A DNA stretch of 64,000 nucleotides from Kordiimonas sediminis (GTDB lineage: Bacteria; Pseudomonadota; Alphaproteobacteria; Sphingomonadales; Kordiimonadaceae), in NCBI RefSeq assembly GCF_014656395.1, contig NZ_BNCI01000002.1:1116001-1180000 (forward strand), in the 5' to 3' direction. Each line of letters begins with the position of its first letter. Positions within the stretch are counted from its first letter, which is position 1. A program made the translations under genes and the position numbers. Below, piece by piece: positions 18,318 to 28,655 of this stretch. The notes beneath the pieces were generated by a model. It saw nothing but the letters and a program-made list of their open reading frames with translations, was not told where the DNA came from and did no database searches.

Positions 18318-18454
18318 AGTCTTGTGTTTCCCGCGCCTGACGCATCCGGTACTATTTCATGTCATAATACTGACAGAAAACTCTTTACGCAATCATAACG
18401 AAAAGGTCCAGCTATCATTTTGCAGCATTTTGTCGCAGGAAAACATATAGGACT

Positions 18455-18468
18455 TTGATCTATATCAG
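18455..18468. promoter_or_regulatory. FNR/FixK-type box upstream of hemA
   Basis: TTGATCTATATCAG matches the TTGAT-N4-ATCAA consensus in nine of ten defined positions with the correct spacing. It lies between hemA and the MarR-type gene, both on the minus strand. FnrL control of heme genes is known in related bacteria; here it is inferred. Confidence 0.55.
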
Positions 18469-18499
18469 TCAGCACATTTATGATGTGCCTACGAATTCA

Positions 18500-18979
18500 C
18501 TACAGGCCAAAATGAATTTTGTCTGACCAGAACCGTTCCAGATTACGGAGATTGCGGCGCAACAACTTCAGGTCCTCAGCTGTCATCAATTGATCTTCCA
18601 TCAATTCTTTCAGGTGCTGTTTATATAAACTATCAACCAGTTCGCGCACTTCATACCCGGAATCTGTCAGACTGATGCGCACAGCACGGCGATCATAATC
18701 TGATCGTTCATGGCGAAGGTATCCCATTTCTACCAGCTTCTTCAGATTATAGGAAACGTTCGAGCCCTGATAGTATCCACGGCTTTTCAGCTCCCCTGCT
18801 GTCATCTCGTTTTCGCCAATGTTATAGATCAGCAGTGCCTGAACAGGGTTAAGGTCCTCGCGGCCAATCCTCTCCAGGTGATTTTTAATAACATCAAGAA
18901 GACGACGGTGCAGGCGCTCCATCAGTGACAAAATATCCAGATACAGAAATTTTGGGTCATTAAAATCATATTCGTTCAT
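18500..18979 (-). CDS. MarR-family winged-helix regulator (LdtR-like)
   Basis: 159 residues with a MarR layout: N-terminal dimerisation helix (LDILSLMERLHRRLLDVIKNHL), helix-turn-helix (TAGELKSRGYYQGSNVSYNLKKLVEMGYL) and the wing RHERSDYDRRAVRISLTDSG, then a C-terminal helix ending RNLERFWSDKIHFGL. The recognition segment GYYQGSNVSYNLKKLVE is that of the alphaproteobacterial LdtR group, known for stress and cell-wall (L,D-transpeptidase) control. Target here unknown; it lies upstream of hemA on the same strand, with an FNR-like box between. Confidence 0.82.
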   Translation of the reverse strand: MNEYDFNDPKFLYLDILSLMERLHRRLLDVIKNHLERIGREDLNPVQALLIYNIGENEMTAGELKSRGYYQGSNVSYNLKKLVEMGYLRHERSDYDRRAVRISLTDSGYEVRELVDSLYKQHLKELMEDQLMTAEDLKLLRRNLRNLERFWSDKIHFGL

Positions 18980-19096
18980 GCTATATTCTCTTCATTAACT
19001 TGATGCTTCGACATTTTTGACAATTTTTATATCTATTTAACATAAGTACTAACGGATTATTAAACTTAAAATTCTAACAAAATCGTAAACGAGCTT

Positions 19097-19117
19097 GTAT
19101 TTGATCCATCAAAATAC
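19097..19117. promoter_or_regulatory. Imperfect palindrome upstream of hemB
   Basis: GTATTTGAT-CC-ATCAAAATAC is an inverted repeat with perfect TTTGAT/ATCAAA core arms and a 2-base spacer, about 50 bases before the hemB ATG. The half-sites resemble FNR half-sites but the spacing is two bases short, so FNR binding is doubtful. Candidate operator only. Confidence 0.35.
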
Positions 19118-19145
19118 AATAACCAGACCACGGACGATATAGTAA

Positions 19146-20153
<1,008 letters not shown>

Positions 20154-20175
20154 ATGCCCTACAACCATTCACCAC

Positions 20176-20195
20176 CGCCAGCGGAACAGCTGGCG
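20176..20195. terminator. Hairpin between convergent hemB and trmJ
   Basis: Perfect 7-bp stem CGCCAGC/GCTGGCG with a GGAACA loop in the 52-base gap between two genes that converge. There is no T-run on either side, so it may be a weak or Rho-assisted terminator or simply an RNA 3' end structure. Confidence 0.35.
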
Positions 20196-20205
20196 ACGGC
20201 GTGAA

Positions 20206-20949
20206 CTATGTATCAGAGCTGTCTGGCGCATCCGGACGCGCAAGTGATTTGATAATACCGCGCCACGTCTGCACCTGCTGGTGTGATGGGGCCGCACTTT
20301 GAATAAGATTACGCAGTGTACGTCTTTGGGTATCCCGGCGATCTTCAGACTTGAAATACCCCTTGGCCGCTAACTCCCGCTCCATATGCTGCATCAAACC
20401 GATCAGTTGATCCTTACTAGCAACACCGTCTTCATAAGCGGGCTGAACATCAGGTGTTTCATCCCGGCACTGATCAAACTCATAGGCACATAGGATAACT
20501 GCCTGCGCCAGGTTCAGACTTCCAAAATCCTTATTAACCGGAACAGTTAGAATAGTATCGGCACAGACAACATCATCATTCGTGAGCCCAGATCTCTCCG
20601 GGCCAAACAGAATTGCAGGCCGTGTGCCGGCAGCAATTGCGGCATGCATCCGCTTGCCAGCTTCACGCGGGGTTACGACCGGTTTTGCCATGCCGCGTTC
20701 ACGCACAGTGGAAGCAAACACATGTGTGCAGTCAGCTACAGCCTCTTCGACGGTAGCAAATACTTGCGCCTGATCCAGCACAATATCAGCACCCGATGCA
20801 CTTGGACCCGCATCTGGATTTGGCCAACCGTCACGCGGCGCGACCAAACGCATATCTGTCAGACCAAAATTCAGCATGGCACGCGCAGCTTTACCGATGT
20901 TTTCACCAAGCTGGGGCCGAACCAAAATTATCGCGGGTTGATGTGTCAT
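20206..20949 (-). CDS. trmJ: tRNA (Cm/Um32) 2'-O-methyltransferase TrmJ
   Basis: 247 residues of the SPOUT class with the N-terminal VRPQLGENIGKAARAMLNFG and the knotted AdoMet site motifs ILFGPERSGLTNDDV and VPVNKDFGSLNLAQAVILCAYE. TrmJ methylates ribose at tRNA position 32. It starts three bases after cysS, at the end of the gltX-cysS-trmJ operon. Confidence 0.9.
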   Translation of the reverse strand: MTHQPAIILVRPQLGENIGKAARAMLNFGLTDMRLVAPRDGWPNPDAGPSASGADIVLDQAQVFATVEEAVADCTHVFASTVRERGMAKPVVTPREAGKRMHAAIAAGTRPAILFGPERSGLTNDDVVCADTILTVPVNKDFGSLNLAQAVILCAYEFDQCRDETPDVQPAYEDGVASKDQLIGLMQHMERELAAKGYFKSEDRRDTQRRTLRNLIQSAAPSHQQVQTWRGIIKSLARPDAPDSSDT

Positions 20950-20952
20950 CTC

Positions 20953-22290
20953 TTATGCCTTGCGCCATCCGGTGGCACCTGCACCGTCTTCAAGAACAAT
21001 ACCCTTCTCTGTCAACAGATCACGGATCCGGTCAGATTCAGCAAAATTCTTTTCAGCGCGTGCCTGATTTCTAGCTGCGATCAGCTCCTCGATTTCCTCG
21101 ACGGTAATTCCATCCGGCGCATCACCTTTAAACCATTCATCCGTGGATGATTGCAACAAGCCCATAAACTGGGCTGCGGCTTTCAGCTCAGCCGCCGTAG
21201 CAACATCTGCCAGCGCATCAATCTCAGACAGCGCTTTCGGTGTATTCAGATCATCACTCAGTGCGTCAACAACAGCTGCCGGGACCGTGTCCGCAGCCTC
21301 AACTCCGTCGGTTAATCTGTACCATTTATCAAGACGGCGTTTTTGTTCGCGCACAGTCGACAGGCTGAAATCAACAGGCTGTCTATAGTGTGCTGTCAAG
21401 AGGCTAAGACGCAGTGCTTCGCCATTTTCACCACTTGCGATCAAATCATGGACCGTATGAAAGTTGCCAAGTGATTTAGACATTTTCTCGCCATCAACTG
21501 TCAGATACCCATTATGCATCCAGTAATTGACAAAGGTTTCGCCGTGAGCACATTCACTTTGTGCGATTTCATTTTCGTGGTGCGGGAATATCAAATCCTG
21601 CCCGCCGGCATGAATATCAATCGTCGTTCCCATATGCTTTTCGATCATGCAGGAACATTCAAGATGCCAGCCCGGACGCCCTCTGCCCCACGGGCTAGCC
21701 CAACCCGGCTGGTCTTCAGTCGATGGTTTCCACAGAACAAAGTCAGCAGGATCACGCTTATAAGGCGCGACCTCAACCCGTGACCCAGCTACCAACTCAT
21801 CCCGGCTATGACGCGACAGACGCCCATAATTTTCCATGCTTGGCACATGGAACATCACATGACCTTCTGCTTCGTAGGCATGCCCTTTTTCAATCAAGGC
21901 CTGCATCATCTTGATCATTTGCGGCAAATGCTCAGTCGCACGTGGTGTAAGCGTTGGGTCAAGCGCATTAAGCGCCTTCATATCCGCGATGTAGGCTTTT
22001 TCATACCGTTTGGAGATCGTCTTGATGCCCACGCCTTCATCCGCAGCGCGCAGCATGATTTTATCATCAATATCGGTAAAGTTACGGGCATAGGTAACAT
22101 GGTCCGTCCCGTACACATGCCGCAGCAGCCTGAATAACATGTCAAACACAACAACCGGACGTGCATTACCAATATGCGCATAGTCATATACGGTCGGCCC
22201 ACAAACATACAGCCGCACATTCTTCGGATCTATTGGCGTGAATGTCTGTTTCTCCCGCGCCAGGGTATTGTAGATCCTGATAGGTGTCAT
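20953..22290 (-). CDS. cysS: Cysteinyl-tRNA synthetase
   Basis: 445 residues, class I. Seen are the zinc/substrate Cys in VCGPTVYDYAHIGNARP with the HIGH-type motif, the GGQDLIFPHHENEIAQSECA zinc site, and KMSKSLGNFHTV. The start ATG overlaps the gltX stop (ATGA), so the two synthetases are translationally coupled. Confidence 0.97.
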   Translation of the reverse strand: MTPIRIYNTLAREKQTFTPIDPKNVRLYVCGPTVYDYAHIGNARPVVVFDMLFRLLRHVYGTDHVTYARNFTDIDDKIMLRAADEGVGIKTISKRYEKAYIADMKALNALDPTLTPRATEHLPQMIKMMQALIEKGHAYEAEGHVMFHVPSMENYGRLSRHSRDELVAGSRVEVAPYKRDPADFVLWKPSTEDQPGWASPWGRGRPGWHLECSCMIEKHMGTTIDIHAGGQDLIFPHHENEIAQSECAHGETFVNYWMHNGYLTVDGEKMSKSLGNFHTVHDLIASGENGEALRLSLLTAHYRQPVDFSLSTVREQKRRLDKWYRLTDGVEAADTVPAAVVDALSDDLNTPKALSEIDALADVATAAELKAAAQFMGLLQSSTDEWFKGDAPDGITVEEIEELIAARNQARAEKNFAESDRIRDLLTEKGIVLEDGAGATGWRKA

Positions 22291-23609
22291 GCCGCTTCGC
22301 CAGTCAATCGTTTCAGGACTTTCTCCCGCCCGATCAGGGGCAAAATAGATGCCATATCAGGACCAGCTGCCTGCCCGGTCAAGGCAAGTCGTAGCGGCAT
22401 AAACAGCCCCTTACCTTTCACGCCGGTTTTATCCTTGATCGCTGCGGTCCACACACCCCAGTCCAGATCGCCATCTGGCAGCAGTTCTGCACAAACTGCC
22501 ATATGATCAGCATCTTCAATAACCGGCGTTACAGGACCATTGATGATCTTGGTCCATTCCGTCACATCGGAGAGCTTCTTCAGGTTTGGACGCACTGTGT
22601 TCCAGAATGCTTCATCAACACCGTCCAATCGGTCTTTGACGGCTTCGAATGGAGTGTCGTGCAAAATCTTCGCATTAAGGATGTCTAGATCAGCTGCATC
22701 CAGTTTGGCAGTACCACGGCTGAATTTCCCAAAATCAAAACCTTCTATCAGTGGCTCAGGCGTTACAAATGCCTCGACCGGCTCACTGGTTCCCACACGC
22801 GCCATCAACGAGACAACAGCCATTGGCTCAAGCCCTGCTTCATCGCGGTATTCACCAATAGACATAGCGCCGTGACGTTTGGACAAGCCTTCACCGCCCT
22901 TGCCAGTCATCAAGGCGAAGTGCGCCATCTCTGGTGCCTTGCCGCCAACAGCTTCAAATATCTGCACCTGCACGGCCGAGTTGGTCACATGGTCTTCACC
23001 GCGCACAATATGTGTAATGCCGTAATCCACATCATCCACAACACTTGGCAGTGTGTACAGAAAACTTCCGTCACCGCGGATCAGAATTGGATCACTTAAA
23101 GAAGCCATATCAATGGATACTTCGCCCCGGATCAAGTCAGTCCATGTAACCGTTTCTGGCGTATCCAGTTTAAACCGCCAGTGCGGTTTGCGCCCCTCTG
23201 CTTCATAGGCTGCAATATGCTCCGCTGTCAGTTTCAGACCTTCACGGTCATACACCGGCGGCATGCCGCGACCCAGCTGGATTTTTCGCTTCATATCCAG
23301 TTCGTCGGCGGTCTCATAGCAGGGATAAAGACGTCCCTCAGCCTTCAGCTTTTCGACGACTTCATTGTACCGATCAAAACGGCTGCTTTGGGAAAAGGTT
23401 TCATCCCAATTCAATCCAAGCCACTGCAGGTCAGCACGAATGGCATCTTCATTCTCCTGCGTGGATCTGTCGAAATCTGTATCATCAATACGTAGAACAA
23501 ACGTACCGCCTTGCTGACGCGCGAACAGCCAGTTGACGAGCGCAGCCCGAATATTTCCAAGATGAAGTTTCCCCGTAGGAGACGGAGCAAAACGAACCTT
23601 AACAGACAT
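22287..23609 (-). CDS. gltX: Glutamyl-tRNA synthetase
   Basis: 440 residues from MSVKVRFAPSPTGKLHLGN, which contains the HIGH-type motif; the KMSKS equivalent is GLSKRHGAMSI. An in-frame ATG 96 bases earlier would add a leader unlike the family, while the chosen ATG follows a GGAAT site. Many alphaproteobacteria have two gltX genes, one serving tRNA-Gln by mischarging; whether this is GltX1 or GltX2 cannot be settled here. First gene of gltX-cysS-trmJ. Confidence 0.95.
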   Translation of the reverse strand: MSVKVRFAPSPTGKLHLGNIRAALVNWLFARQQGGTFVLRIDDTDFDRSTQENEDAIRADLQWLGLNWDETFSQSSRFDRYNEVVEKLKAEGRLYPCYETADELDMKRKIQLGRGMPPVYDREGLKLTAEHIAAYEAEGRKPHWRFKLDTPETVTWTDLIRGEVSIDMASLSDPILIRGDGSFLYTLPSVVDDVDYGITHIVRGEDHVTNSAVQVQIFEAVGGKAPEMAHFALMTGKGGEGLSKRHGAMSIGEYRDEAGLEPMAVVSLMARVGTSEPVEAFVTPEPLIEGFDFGKFSRGTAKLDAADLDILNAKILHDTPFEAVKDRLDGVDEAFWNTVRPNLKKLSDVTEWTKIINGPVTPVIEDADHMAVCAELLPDGDLDWGVWTAAIKDKTGVKGKGLFMPLRLALTGQAAGPDMASILPLIGREKVLKRLTGEAA

Positions 23610-23649
23610 GTTCAATTCCTGACTTATCGACTTTGGACTTTCATCCGGT

Positions 23650-25302
23650 TTATTTGCGGGCGCTGCGGAAACCATTCGTAATGGGATACCGACGATCACG
23701 TCCAAAATTCTTCTTTGTAATTTTCACACCGGGTGGTGCCTGGCGTCTTTTATATTCGGCGATGTACAGCAGGTGCTCGATCCTTGCAACAACAGATGCA
23801 TCATACCCGCGTGAAATCACCTCGGACACCGACATTTCCTGATCAACCAGACAGTGCAGCATATCATCCAGATCAGGGTACGGTGGCAGGCTATCTTCAT
23901 CCTTTTGGTCTTCCCGAAGTTCGGCTGTCGGTGGTTTATCAATAATATTGACAGGGATCACCTCACCAGAAGGGCCAAGACCACCGGCGGGAACATTTTC
24001 ATTCCGCCAGCGCGATAGGGCAAAGACATCCATCTTATAGACGTCCTTAAGGGGATTATAACCGCCACACATATCGCCGTAGAGTGTCGCATAGCCAACC
24101 GACATTTCGGATTTATTACCCGTGGTCAGCACCATGTGGCCAAATTTATTAGACAGAGCCATCAAAGTTACAGCCCGTAAGCGCGACTGGATATTCTCTT
24201 CTGTCGTATCGGGTGTGCAGCCTTCAAAGCTGTCTGCCAGCATACTATCCAGTGCATCCACACCAGCCTTGATTGGAATAACCTGATAGTTAACGCCGAG
24301 CGCCTTTGCACAGGCTTCCGCGTCCCCCAGACTTTCACCCGATGTATATTTGGACGGCATCATAACGCAGTGCACCTTATCAGCACCCAGCGCATCCACA
24401 GCAACCGCCGCCGATAAAGCACTATCAATACCACCTGACAGACCAATCAGAACACCAGGAAACTTGTTTTTGCGCACATAATCGCGAACCCCCGTCACCA
24501 TCGCCTGATAAATCGACAGCATGCGGTCTTCGTCAGGATCAATTTCACTGCCAACAGGCGCACCGCCCAGGACCTCTACCAGAACGCCGTATTCCTGCCA
24601 GCGTTTCATCTGCATGGTTATCGCACCGTCCCCGGCCATGGCAAAGCTGGCCCCGTCGAAGACAAGTTCATCCTGACCGCCAAGCTGATTACAAAACAGC
24701 AGCGGCAAGCCTGTTTCGTGCACTCTTTTTTGTGCCTGATGCCGTCTTTCTGCTTCCTTACCTTCGTCATAAGGGCTGCAGGTTGGTACAAGAAGTATCT
24801 CTGCTCCCAATTCAGTCAAGGTTCTGGCGCAGTCATCAAACCACATGTCTTCGCAGATCAATACACCCAGCTTTACGCCCCGAAACTCCATCGGATGGGG
24901 GCGCCCACCGCTTGCAAAGACGCGTATTTCATCAAACACACCATAGTTCGGCAAATGACTTTTCAGGGTTACATCCTGTATTTTACCGTCGGCCAACAGA
25001 ATTGCGGCGTTATACAGTATGCCATTTTGAAGCCACGGGCTCCCCACCAGCAATCCCGGACTGCCCTCCCCAGTGGTGAGTGTCGCCAGTTCCTCAACAG
25101 CCGCGATGGCTGACCGCTGAAAGAACGGCTTTAAAATCAAATCTTCAGGGGGATAACCGACAACGGACAGTTCTGGTGTCAGAACAAGATCTGCCCCTAA
25201 GTTTACCGCTTCGCCGTAGGCACCGCGTATCAGGGCGACATTATGCTCGATCGCCCCGACAGTTGGATTCAATTGCGCCATATAAATACTAAGGTTTTCC
25301 AT
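23650..25302 (-). CDS. nadE: Glutamine-dependent NAD+ synthetase
   Basis: 550 residues in two domains. The N-terminal nitrilase-type glutaminase (1 to ~260) has Glu in LTPELSVVGYPPEDL, Lys in LKSHLPNYGVFDE and the catalytic Cys in LGVLICEDMWF. The C-terminal synthetase (from ~280) has the PP-loop GLSGGIDSALSAAVAVDALG and TGNKSEMSVGYATLYGDMCGGYNPLKD. It amidates nicotinate adenine dinucleotide to NAD+. The start at MENLSIYMAQLNPTVG fits family N-termini; an upstream ATG at 25338 is an alternative. Confidence 0.95.
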   Translation of the reverse strand: MENLSIYMAQLNPTVGAIEHNVALIRGAYGEAVNLGADLVLTPELSVVGYPPEDLILKPFFQRSAIAAVEELATLTTGEGSPGLLVGSPWLQNGILYNAAILLADGKIQDVTLKSHLPNYGVFDEIRVFASGGRPHPMEFRGVKLGVLICEDMWFDDCARTLTELGAEILLVPTCSPYDEGKEAERRHQAQKRVHETGLPLLFCNQLGGQDELVFDGASFAMAGDGAITMQMKRWQEYGVLVEVLGGAPVGSEIDPDEDRMLSIYQAMVTGVRDYVRKNKFPGVLIGLSGGIDSALSAAVAVDALGADKVHCVMMPSKYTSGESLGDAEACAKALGVNYQVIPIKAGVDALDSMLADSFEGCTPDTTEENIQSRLRAVTLMALSNKFGHMVLTTGNKSEMSVGYATLYGDMCGGYNPLKDVYKMDVFALSRWRNENVPAGGLGPSGEVIPVNIIDKPPTAELREDQKDEDSLPPYPDLDDMLHCLVDQEMSVSEVISRGYDASVVARIEHLLYIAEYKRRQAPPGVKITKKNFGRDRRYPITNGFRSARK

Positions 25303-25368
25303 GCCTCGCTTTTTACAGCGACTTTCACTGCATTCCAAGTATTTAACGGGCAGTTCAGTAAATATCTG

Positions 25369-26742
25369 CTATGCAGCTACTGTCTGACCGAGGGCTTCAC
25401 GTTCTTCCTTCAGAGCTTCTGCCACCAGAAACGCCAATTCAATTGACTGGCTGGCGTTCAGACGCGGATCACAGTGCGTATGATAGCGGCTTGCTAATCC
25501 TTCTTCGGTAATAGCAACCGCACCGCCCGTGCATTCGGTTACATTTTGACCCGTCAATTCCAGATGGATACCACCGGCGTACGTACCTTCTGCACGGTGG
25601 CAGGCAAATACATTCTTTACTTCCTGAATAACACGGTCGAACGGGCGTGTCTTAAAACCACTGGAAGCCTTGATGGTGTTACCGTGCATTGGATCACACG
25701 ACCAGATAACCTTTTTGCCTTCACGCTTTACAGCCTGCAATAACGCGGGCAGATGCTTTTCAACATTATCCGCACCAAAACGAGTGATCAGTGTCAGGCG
25801 ACCTGCCTCATTCGTCGGATTCAAAAGATCAATCAAACGAAGCAGATCATCAGGGTCAGTCGTGGGGCCAACCTTGGAAGCAATCGGATTGGAAATACCG
25901 CGCATAAATTCCAGATGCGCACCGTCCAGCTGTCGCGTACGGTCGCCGACCCACAGCATATGTGCCGATGTATCGTACCAGTCACCGCTCGTGCTATCTA
26001 CCCGGGTCAAAGCTTGCTCGTAACCAAGCAATAGTGCCTCATGTGACGTGTAGAAGTCAGTGCCCTGCAACTGGCGCACGTCATTCGGGTTCACACCACA
26101 CGCTTCCATGAAACTAAGTGCCTTACCGATATCTTCGGCAAGTGCAGCGTATTTTTCGCCCGCCCCGCTTGCCTGCACGAAATCCAGGTTCCATTTATGC
26201 ACAGACATCAGGTTTGCATACCCGCCCTGTGCAAATGCCCGCAGCAGATTCAGCGTCGCAGCCGCCTGCGAATATGCACGCAGCATCCGTTCTGGGTCAG
26301 GAATGCGGCTGCCTTCGTTAAATTCGATGTTATTGATGATATCACCGCGGTAACTTGGCAGTTCAACACCGTCTACAGTTTCCGTGTCAGCAGAGCGCGG
26401 CTTCGCGAACTGACCGGCCAGACGACCAACTTTAACAACCGGGCAGCTAGCAGCAAAGGTCAATACAACAGCCATCTGCAGGAGAACCCGGAAGGTATCC
26501 CGGATATTATTTGGATGAAACTCTGCAAAGCTTTCCGCACAGTCACCGCCCTGCAGCAGGAAACCGCGGCCCTCGGCGACTTCAGCCAACTGACTTTTCA
26601 GACGACGCGCCTCTCCTGCAAAGACAAGAGGGGGATAACTGGCTAACTGCTTTTCTACATCCTGCAATTTCTCCTGATCCGGATACTCAGGCACCTGAAT
26701 GACAGGGCGTGATTTCCAACTTTCCGGGGTCCAGTTACTCAT
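25369..26742 (-). CDS. aroG: 3-deoxy-7-phosphoheptulonate synthase, class II
   Basis: 457 residues of the class II (plant/actinobacterial type) DAHP synthase, first enzyme of the shikimate pathway. It opens [21 protein letters not shown] and has the metal and substrate motifs [46 protein letters not shown] and [12 protein letters not shown]. Monocistronic; 66 bases upstream of nadE. Confidence 0.96.
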   Translation of the reverse strand: MSNWTPESWKSRPVIQVPEYPDQEKLQDVEKQLASYPPLVFAGEARRLKSQLAEVAEGRGFLLQGGDCAESFAEFHPNNIRDTFRVLLQMAVVLTFAASCPVVKVGRLAGQFAKPRSADTETVDGVELPSYRGDIINNIEFNEGSRIPDPERMLRAYSQAAATLNLLRAFAQGGYANLMSVHKWNLDFVQASGAGEKYAALAEDIGKALSFMEACGVNPNDVRQLQGTDFYTSHEALLLGYEQALTRVDSTSGDWYDTSAHMLWVGDRTRQLDGAHLEFMRGISNPIASKVGPTTDPDDLLRLIDLLNPTNEAGRLTLITRFGADNVEKHLPALLQAVKREGKKVIWSCDPMHGNTIKASSGFKTRPFDRVIQEVKNVFACHRAEGTYAGGIHLELTGQNVTECTGGAVAITEEGLASRYHTHCDPRLNASQSIELAFLVAEALKEEREALGQTVAA

Positions 26743-26949
26743 CGTAATATCCTTTGGTCCAACCTACAAATTCTTCATCAAAATGCCGTATTATAAAATT
26801 TCGTATTTTATACATGGCACGCAAGATTTTTATGCACTATAGATCATGAGCAAGCCATAGAAGCAAGGCGAAAATGTGCCTGATTGCGCCATTTTTACCA
26901 ATTTATTGTGCATTGCACGCCAAGATTTTCTTAAGCACGAAAGTTACAA

Positions 26950-27621
26950 ATGAAACCGCATCAATTTCCCGTAAATTCCATTTTATTTGACCTGGACGGA
27001 ACGCTTGTGGACACTGCCCCGGATCTGCACCGAGCAACCAACCATGTCATGCAAGAAATTGGGCGGCCAGCCATCGACATTGATGACGTCCGGCACATGG
27101 TTGGCCAAGGTGCGAAGAAACTTATGGAACTTGGCCTGGAAGCAACCGGCGGCATGAACGGTCACGACCTGGATACCTTGCTGCCAATCTTCCTTGAATA
27201 TTATGCTGACAATTTAGCAATTGATAGCCAGTTATATCCTGACACTATCGGGATGCTGGAAACCCTTACGGGCAAAGGCATCAAACTGGCAGTTTGCACC
27301 AACAAGCCAGCGTATCTGGCTATACCGCTGCTGGAAGCATTAGGGATTGCAGATTTTTTCCCGGTCATCACCGGCGGAGACACGTTCCCGTTCCGCAAGC
27401 CAGACCCACGACACCTCCTGGAAACGCAGAAAAAACTGGCCTGTGATGGCCCCAGCCTGATGGTGGGTGACAGTATAAATGATATTGCAGCCGCCAATAA
27501 TGCACAGTGGCCATCAGTCGCCGTTTCTTTTGGCTATACAGATATTCCCGCGGCGGAGCTTGGCGCAAGTGTGACGATTGATAGCCTGATCACGCTGCCA
27601 GATTTAATCTGCAAAGCCTAG
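26950..27621 (+). CDS. gph: Phosphoglycolate phosphatase (HAD hydrolase)
   Basis: 223 residues with the HAD motifs in order: FDLDGTLVDTAPDL (nucleophile Asp), VCTNKP (motif II), the Lys in FRKPDP, and MVGDSINDIAAANNA (motif IV). The capping domain and overall length fit Gph, which clears phosphoglycolate from RuBisCO or DNA repair. Substrate assignment among close HAD enzymes is by similarity only. Convergent with the CobT-like gene. Confidence 0.88.
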   Translation: MKPHQFPVNSILFDLDGTLVDTAPDLHRATNHVMQEIGRPAIDIDDVRHMVGQGAKKLMELGLEATGGMNGHDLDTLLPIFLEYYADNLAIDSQLYPDTIGMLETLTGKGIKLAVCTNKPAYLAIPLLEALGIADFFPVITGGDTFPFRKPDPRHLLETQKKLACDGPSLMVGDSINDIAAANNAQWPSVAVSFGYTDIPAAELGASVTIDSLITLPDLICKA

Positions 27622-27650
27622 TCAGGCTAAAAGTACCGCCAAAAACTGTA

Positions 27651-28580
27651 CTATAATTTTGCGGGGACGCTTTGCAGGTCAGTGGCCGCGCCAAGTACAC
27701 CCGCAGCCACAGCAATTGCACATCCAGGGCCAGCGCCCAGTGCATCTGACAGTAATGGCGGCAATCCGACCTTCTGCAGAATAAACGTTGTGCCATCTAG
27801 GGGCTGCGCCGCAAACTTGCAGTGCGCAATACTTGTTGGATCAAGGGACCACAATATAGTTGCAGCGGCCAGCGCACCAATACCTTCCAGCACCAAGGGA
27901 ATACGGCGACTACGAGCAGCAATGATGCCGCCAACAATAGCCGCGATTTCCCGTCCGGCAAAAGCCTGCAGTAAGTTGAGGCTGTCGTCATCCGCATGCC
28001 CGTCATAGGCAGCAATAAGATCTTCTGTACGACTACGCAGGGTATCATCAAGCCCCGGAATGTCCGATGGCTGGATATCAAGCGTCAAGCATATAAGCGC
28101 AAGCGCATTGGCTTCATTGCCAAACGCAAGATCAGACAGGCCAAGCAGGTCGGCATCAACGGCTGCTGCTTCCATTCCAAACGCAACTGCTGCCATACAG
28201 TCTTGTTCTGACCAGTCTGGGGACGCAGGGTTGACAGTAAACGGCATCGTCGGGGCCATTTCCAAGACGCGAAGCCCAATACCGCGCTGAACACACAGAT
28301 AATTGACAGGCGCCCTGCCCTTTGATGCCGCCCCAATATAATTGGTTATGACCTCAGGTTCCGCACCACCGACATAGCTGCTTGCAATCAGGCAAATATG
28401 CGTTTCCGCCAGATTTGGCTGTGATTTCCCCTGCCACTCTCCTAACCAGAACAAATAATCGGTCAGAGCACCCGATAAATTTTTACCGTCAAGTGCCGGA
28501 CGAATCTTTTTAATGGCGCAACTGTCCGGTGCCGGTAACTGTTTAATCAAACCTCGGAGATCATCAAAAGGAGAGTTCAT
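27651..28580 (-). CDS. CobT-like phosphoribosyltransferase homologue, probably inactive or divergent
   Basis: 309 residues following the CobT (nicotinate-nucleotide-dimethylbenzimidazole phosphoribosyltransferase) pattern: a GREIAAIVGGIIAARSRRIPLVLEG segment aligns well. Two catalytic motifs are altered. Where CobT has GEMGIGNTT, this has LSDLAFGNEA (148-157), and the terminal GEGTG with the general-base Glu reads GAGPG (282-286). It is also shorter than typical CobT (about 350). It may have lost enzyme activity, bind a related base or regulate. It lies just downstream of a PraR-like regulator with a terminator-like hairpin between; no cobalamin gene is near. Confidence 0.75.
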   Translation of the reverse strand: MNSPFDDLRGLIKQLPAPDSCAIKKIRPALDGKNLSGALTDYLFWLGEWQGKSQPNLAETHICLIASSYVGGAEPEVITNYIGAASKGRAPVNYLCVQRGIGLRVLEMAPTMPFTVNPASPDWSEQDCMAAVAFGMEAAAVDADLLGLSDLAFGNEANALALICLTLDIQPSDIPGLDDTLRSRTEDLIAAYDGHADDDSLNLLQAFAGREIAAIVGGIIAARSRRIPLVLEGIGALAAATILWSLDPTSIAHCKFAAQPLDGTTFILQKVGLPPLLSDALGAGPGCAIAVAAGVLGAATDLQSVPAKL

Positions 28581-28595
28581 TATTTAATCCTGTAA

Positions 28596-28631
28596 TAAAA
28601 CAAAAGCGCGGCACAAGCAGCACCACGCTTC
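28596..28631 (-). terminator. Terminator-like hairpin between PraR-like and CobT-like genes
   Basis: On the minus strand, an 11-bp stem AAGCGTGGTGC/GTGCCGCGCTT with G-U pairs and a 5-base loop is followed by TTTGTTTTATT. It lies 16-51 bases before the CobT-like start, so it could end the regulator transcript or attenuate read-through. Confidence 0.6.
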
Positions 28632-28655
28632 AAATAGCTAGTACGTCAAGAAGGC

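Noticed and set aside
26813-26836. TGGCACGCAAG resembling a sigma54 -24 element near gph
   Set aside because: The matching GC of the -12 element is about six bases too far away.
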